DNA of 9,201 bases from NCBI GenBank assembly GCA_020437045.1, contig JAGQWV010000298.1, forward strand, positions 1 to 9,201. The letters are read 5' to 3'. This stretch comes from Saprospiraceae bacterium (lineage in GTDB: Bacteria > Bacteroidota > Bacteroidia > Chitinophagales > Saprospiraceae). The notes under the pieces were generated by a model. It saw only the letters and a list, made by a program, of their open reading frames with translations. It searched no databases and was not told the DNA's origin. Below are positions 5,999 through 9,201 of this stretch, one piece after another. How positions within the stretch are numbered: the first letter of the stretch is position 1; each line of letters opens with the position of its first letter. The translations under genes were made by a program, and so were the position numbers.

Positions 5999-6211
5999 AC
6001 ATTCTCAAGTGATGCACAGCACTTCTCCTCATTAGTCATCAGAGGAATCCAATTAGAATGGGGATAATTAATCATATGAGAATTTTGCTGTCAGTGATTA
6101 ATGCTCTTATTCACTTTTTGTGGGTAAATGAAATACAATGTACCAAGACCAGATAACTATATATATTTATTTCGCTTTTTGCTATTACCCAATAGATGTG
6201 GGCAAAAGCCA
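5999..6211. other. Convergent intergenic region between mscS-type and ChaN-type genes
   Basis: No gene is seen. Candidate end structures are weak: AAGTG/CACTT (6007-6011 with 6020-6024), and GCTTTTTGC (6174-6182) facing GCAAAAGC (6202-6209) with one bulged T. The second lies just past the stop of the - strand ChaN-like gene and could help end its transcript, but no T-tract follows on either strand. Confidence 0.35.
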
Positions 6212-7066
6212 TTAATGTGTCTTGGCCATATTTTCATCAACGCAAATAATAAAATCGGCTTTACCTTTATTTTCCTCCAGAAGTTTTTTCAGGGATGGCT
6301 GATCCGTAGTGGCAATGGTGCCATACTGCAAGGTGGGTTGAGATTGTCTTAAATACCATAAAATACCTTCGTAATACTCAGAATGATATGTACCATTCAT
6401 ATGTAAAAACAGAGTTCCGGGCTGGTAGTATTTAAGAATAAAATGAGCCATCGTAGCATCACGCAATGCCTGCGCCATAACCAATTCAGGTGTCCCATGA
6501 TGTGCCATCATTTCTAAAATATCCTGATAGGTCTTTAAATCAGGATCAAAAGGCATTGGTTGAGGTGCTATGTAAGATAATGCTTTCTCATCCAGCCCCT
6601 CCAAGGCTTTGAATCCGTAGCGATAAACATTCTTAGCATATTGAGCAGGGACATTTGTGGCAATAACTGGGATATGATGCATCTTGGCAAATTCGACCAA
6701 GGGTGCATAATCTGTATGATAATTTCCCCAAAGTCGCATAGTGGAATCAGCATCTATCTGCTCTAATTCTCCCTTAAGATATCGGTCTAACGGTTCCTGG
6801 TTGTCAGCTTCAAACATTTCAAACCCCAGAATCGTTTTTCTCACTTGAAATAAGTCCTGCAAAAGCTCCAATTGCAGCCAGTGATCAATAGGATTATTGT
6901 GTATTTCTCCAAAAAGGACAATATCCTTGCTGGCTAATTTCTTTTTCATTTTTCCATAGGAAATTCGTTTTCCCTTCGCATTAAAAATCTGATATGCTGG
7001 TTTATTCTGGGAATATGCCTGGGGCACCATCGACATCAAAAATAAAAGCAACCAATATTTATACAT
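6212..7066 (-). CDS. ChaN / Cofac_haem_bdg-family protein, exported, probable haem- or cofactor-binding
   Basis: This 284-residue protein has a signal peptide at about 1-19 (MYKYWLLLFLMSMVPQAYS, then QNKP). The mature part carries the ChaN/EreA-like signature: VLFGEIHNNPIDHW (50-63, with E54, H56 and H62), LGFEMFEADNQ (80-90), PVIATNVP (133-140), QALRDATMAHF (199-209) and FLHMNGTYHSEYYEG (220-234). In Campylobacter jejuni, ChaN is an iron-regulated haem-binding outer-membrane lipoprotein encoded with a TonB-dependent receptor; here too the gene follows a TonB receptor gene on the same strand after 89 bp. Unlike classical ChaN there is no lipobox cysteine, so this copy should be periplasmic or secreted rather than lipid-anchored. 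It may hand a cofactor such as haem from the receptor onward, or be a hydrolase-like relative; ligand binding is inferred, not shown. The ATG at 7066 starts the signal peptide and no good Shine-Dalgarno precedes it. Confidence 0.85.
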   Translation of the reverse strand: MYKYWLLLFLMSMVPQAYSQNKPAYQIFNAKGKRISYGKMKKKLASKDIVLFGEIHNNPIDHWLQLELLQDLFQVRKTILGFEMFEADNQEPLDRYLKGELEQIDADSTMRLWGNYHTDYAPLVEFAKMHHIPVIATNVPAQYAKNVYRYGFKALEGLDEKALSYIAPQPMPFDPDLKTYQDILEMMAHHGTPELVMAQALRDATMAHFILKYYQPGTLFLHMNGTYHSEYYEGILWYLRQSQPTLQYGTIATTDQPSLKKLLEENKGKADFIICVDENMAKTH

Positions 7067-7155
7067 AAAATCAAAATATTATACCTTATCCGGTAAACTA
7101 CAAAATATCGTTCGATCGGTCTTTTTTGTTGTCAGGTTGTCGTTCCTGCCAAATT

Positions 7156-9096
7156 CTAAAAATCCCACCCGATTGTCACGCTAAACCACCTTCCCGGCAT
7201 AGGAGCTCCCAGAATATTTTGGTATTTTTCATTAAATAGGTTCTGAACCTGAATATCGAGCAATAAATCTTTGGTAAGATTATATCCCAATTTTAAATTC
7301 CATAGGGTGTATTTGGCCTTCAGTTCACTATTTATTGCCTGAGCTACTCGCGCATTTCTATTTTTATACAACCCTGATACAGTGAAGTGAAAATTCCCCA
7401 TATCTAGCAATGAAGATAAAGTTGCCAGGTCGCGGGCATGGTTAGCGATATAAACAGATACCACACCTTCTTCATTCACAGTCTGTTGATGGGTATAACT
7501 TGCCATCAACTGCCACAGATTATCGAGTCCAAATCGATGTCTATAGGTAGTTTCCAATTCCAAACCCCGGGTGGTCACCTTTGAGATATTTTTGGCAAAA
7601 TAATAATCAGCACCACTTTGCAAGTCTCCGATATTTCCGATCTCTGATTCATTGGTCAAAACATAATCGATTAATTGCCGGGACTGGCGTTGAAATCCCG
7701 TAGCTTTCATTTGCCATCTGGTTGTCAAAGGAATGTCGATGCCAATTTCCTCACTCCAACTACTTTCCGCCAGGAGATCAGGATTACCCAGGCTACGCCC
7801 GGGAGTGAGCATCGCCAGATTATTTGATACATAGCGTTCCGTATAGTCTGCCGCCCGAATACTTCTACCCAATGACCCTCTCAAGACCCAATTACCCAAT
7901 AAATATGAGATATTAACCTGTGGCAGCACCTCCAGGTCATAGTTCTGGTCGTAATCAGCTCTCAGACTACTGCTGATGTTAAGACTTTCATCTGGTTTCC
8001 ACAATCCCATCATATAGATTCCGGCATGTCCGTCCTGGTGATCACCACGATCATTACTCTTGATCGCCCTTCGATCTATTTGGAGTCCTGACTTAATGAG
8101 AAAATTGCCATTAATCTCCCATAATTGATTATATAAAACATTGATATAATTAGTCTTATGGTGGTTGGTTGAAGGAAAATCAGGACTAAATACAAATTCA
8201 TCGGTATTGTATTTATAGCCTATCTGCAGGTCGCTGCTGGATTTTCCTCCCAACTTCTCAAGCTTAATAAGGTTGAAGGAGTTGGTAGTGATTTCGGTTG
8301 ATTTATCAAAAGGGCTGGTTGTATAAAAATACCGCGCACTAAAATCCCGGTAATCATAGCTTGACCGGAGTTTCAGATTCCATTGGTTCGACAATGGCAT
8401 CACCAGGGAAGCACCAATGGTAGCCACTTCAAAATAATTGCGGTATGCATCCAAGGAGACATCGTCCTTTTGGATTGCGGAAATAAGTTCTCCTTCAGAC
8501 TTGGTGTATTGCGCTCCTAAACTAACTTTTGCTTTCTGACCCGCCGAGGAGAGATAACCTTTTGCCAAGATCTGGTCATGAGACCCAACTCCTAATGCAA
8601 CGTCTCCACTCAGTCCCTGATCATTTTGGCCGGCAAAAGTTTTAGTGACGATATTGATTAATCCGCCCACTGCATCGGGACCATACATAGCGGCAGAGGG
8701 TCCACGCAATACTTCAATCCTGGCAATCTCATCATTAGCTACAGGAATATTGCCATTAAAATGAGCGGTAAGCGGATCATTGAGACGAACTCCATCTACC
8801 AATACAAGAACCTGGGCAAAGGTTGATCCTCGCATTAAGATATCGGCCTGTGCGCCAAATCCATTGCGGGATTGGATTTCCACTCCAGGAACCAATTGTA
8901 AAATTTCATCGATCGACACCGCCGGCATTTTCTTAATCTGTTCTGCCCGGATGATTGTGACATTTCGTCCTGTTTCCCGGATGGTCGCAGGGACCTGATT
9001 AGCAGTAACCAGAATGGTGTCGAATTCTTCCGACAGCTGAGCACCTGCTTGTACGTAGAGTAAAAGCATGAGCACTAAAGGCAATAAGGTTTTCAA
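7156..9096 (-). CDS. BtuB-like TonB-dependent outer-membrane receptor
   Basis: This 646-residue receptor has a signal peptide at about 1-20 (MKTLLPLVLMLLLYVQAGAQ) and a TonB-box-like segment at 26-32 (DTILVTA). The plug domain (about 38-153) carries EILQLVPGVEI, the ILMRG strand, VLVLVDGVRLND and the hallmark RGPSAAMYGPDAVGGLINIV. The rest is a 22-strand-type barrel ending in the terminal aromatic GWDF. Length and plug are close to the vitamin B12 receptor BtuB (about 600 residues), and the SusC-type N-terminal carboxypeptidase-like extension is absent, so it probably imports a small molecule such as cobalamin, haem or a ferric chelate. The ChaN-like gene downstream favours haem or iron, but the substrate is not decided by the sequence. 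The start is TTG at 9096: it gives an intact signal peptide, and an in-frame TAG at 9102-9100 rules out anything further upstream. ATG at 9069 would cut the signal peptide. A 16-bp palindrome sits just before the start. Confidence 0.93.
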   Translation of the reverse strand: MKTLLPLVLMLLLYVQAGAQLSEEFDTILVTANQVPATIRETGRNVTIIRAEQIKKMPAVSIDEILQLVPGVEIQSRNGFGAQADILMRGSTFAQVLVLVDGVRLNDPLTAHFNGNIPVANDEIARIEVLRGPSAAMYGPDAVGGLINIVTKTFAGQNDQGLSGDVALGVGSHDQILAKGYLSSAGQKAKVSLGAQYTKSEGELISAIQKDDVSLDAYRNYFEVATIGASLVMPLSNQWNLKLRSSYDYRDFSARYFYTTSPFDKSTEITTNSFNLIKLEKLGGKSSSDLQIGYKYNTDEFVFSPDFPSTNHHKTNYINVLYNQLWEINGNFLIKSGLQIDRRAIKSNDRGDHQDGHAGIYMMGLWKPDESLNISSSLRADYDQNYDLEVLPQVNISYLLGNWVLRGSLGRSIRAADYTERYVSNNLAMLTPGRSLGNPDLLAESSWSEEIGIDIPLTTRWQMKATGFQRQSRQLIDYVLTNESEIGNIGDLQSGADYYFAKNISKVTTRGLELETTYRHRFGLDNLWQLMASYTHQQTVNEEGVVSVYIANHARDLATLSSLLDMGNFHFTVSGLYKNRNARVAQAINSELKAKYTLWNLKLGYNLTKDLLLDIQVQNLFNEKYQNILGAPMPGRWFSVTIGWDF

Positions 9097-9098
9097 AG

Positions 9099-9114
9099 TC
9101 TAAAAGCTTTTAGA
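9099..9114. promoter_or_regulatory. 16-bp perfect palindrome at the TonB-receptor start
   Basis: TCTAAAAGCTTTTAGA is a perfect palindrome ending two bases before the TTG start at 9096, so it covers the ribosome-landing region of the receptor mRNA. It could be a repressor operator in the 5' leader or a site affecting translation. A degenerate -7-like element, GATCTTTG on the - strand (9128-9121), lies just upstream, which would place the palindrome in the first transcribed bases. Confidence 0.4.
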
Positions 9115-9144
9115 TCCGGGGCAAAGATCATAAAAAGTTTGAGT

Positions 9145-9174
9145 TCTTGGCATATGGTCTATTTCGTACCAAGA
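9145..9174. repeat. 6-bp inverted repeat upstream of the TonB receptor
   Basis: TCTTGG (9145-9150) and CCAAGA (9169-9174) are separated by 18 nt that include CATATG. The repeat lies 48-78 bp before the receptor start, a normal place for an operator or activator site. The arms are short and chance is not excluded. No cobalamin or other riboswitch is recognisable in the 105 bp available to the window edge. Confidence 0.2.
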
Positions 9175-9201
9175 TCAACACCTAAAACCTATTTTAAAAT
9201 A

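Noticed and set aside
6067..6102. ATTAATC/GATTAAT inverted repeat in the MscS-ChaN intergenic region
   Set aside because: Arms are 7 bp, AT-rich and 22 bp apart, between two convergent genes where no promoter is expected; likely chance.
9097..9201. Cobalamin riboswitch upstream of the BtuB-like receptor
   Set aside because: Only 105 bp are available, no B12-box-like conserved core is visible, and a full cobalamin riboswitch is longer than this.

Overview
The window looks like chromosomal DNA of a free-living Bacteroidota bacterium (a Saprospira-, Cytophaga- or Sphingobacterium-like lineage is plausible, but the genus cannot be told). The signs are moderate-to-low G+C, starts that mostly lack Shine-Dalgarno sequences and include GTG/TTG, a two-domain UspA protein of the type common in that phylum, a secreted BNR_4-type propeller and a TonB-dependent receptor. 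There is no rRNA, tRNA, CRISPR array, IS element, integrase or phage gene. It reads as an ordinary chromosomal region of short, mostly independent transcription units.

Layout. The left part on the + strand has a two-domain universal stress protein (269-1090), then a protein with the DNA-binding N-terminus of family-X DNA polymerases and no polymerase domain (1219-2118). Converging on it from the - strand are a small three-helix membrane protein (2131-2385) and, just upstream of that, a stand-alone receiver-domain protein that has lost its phosphorylation site (2422-2814). Further upstream on the - strand is a small secreted YXWGXW-type protein (3024-3359), which ends at a good candidate intrinsic terminator. 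A roughly 290 bp divergent intergenic region follows. Next on the + strand come a secreted BNR_4-type beta-propeller (3651-4961) and an MscS-type mechanosensitive channel (5111-5998). The right part is a - strand pair: a BtuB-like TonB-dependent receptor (7156-9096), followed 89 bp downstream by a ChaN/Cofac_haem_bdg-type protein (6212-7066).

How the genes may work together. Only two neighbourhoods look functionally coupled. The TonB receptor and ChaN-like protein probably form an uptake pair for a metal-containing cofactor such as haem or cobalamin; in Campylobacter ChaN is likewise encoded beside a TonB receptor. The degenerate receiver and the small membrane protein are 36 bp apart on the same strand and may be a non-phosphorylated signalling pair. 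The stress protein, the MscS channel and the PolX-N-like DNA-binding protein suggest a general stress and maintenance theme, but nothing in the sequence ties them into one system.

Points of most interest: a receiver domain with Asn, Ile and Ala at the phospho-Asp, conserved Lys and acidic-pocket positions; a PolX N-terminal module without the dRP-lyase lysines or the polymerase, fused to an unrecognised C-terminal domain; several perfect or near-perfect palindromes upstream of genes, notably 16-bp ones at 1171-1186 and 9099-9114; and CRP/FNR-like dyads upstream of the stress gene.
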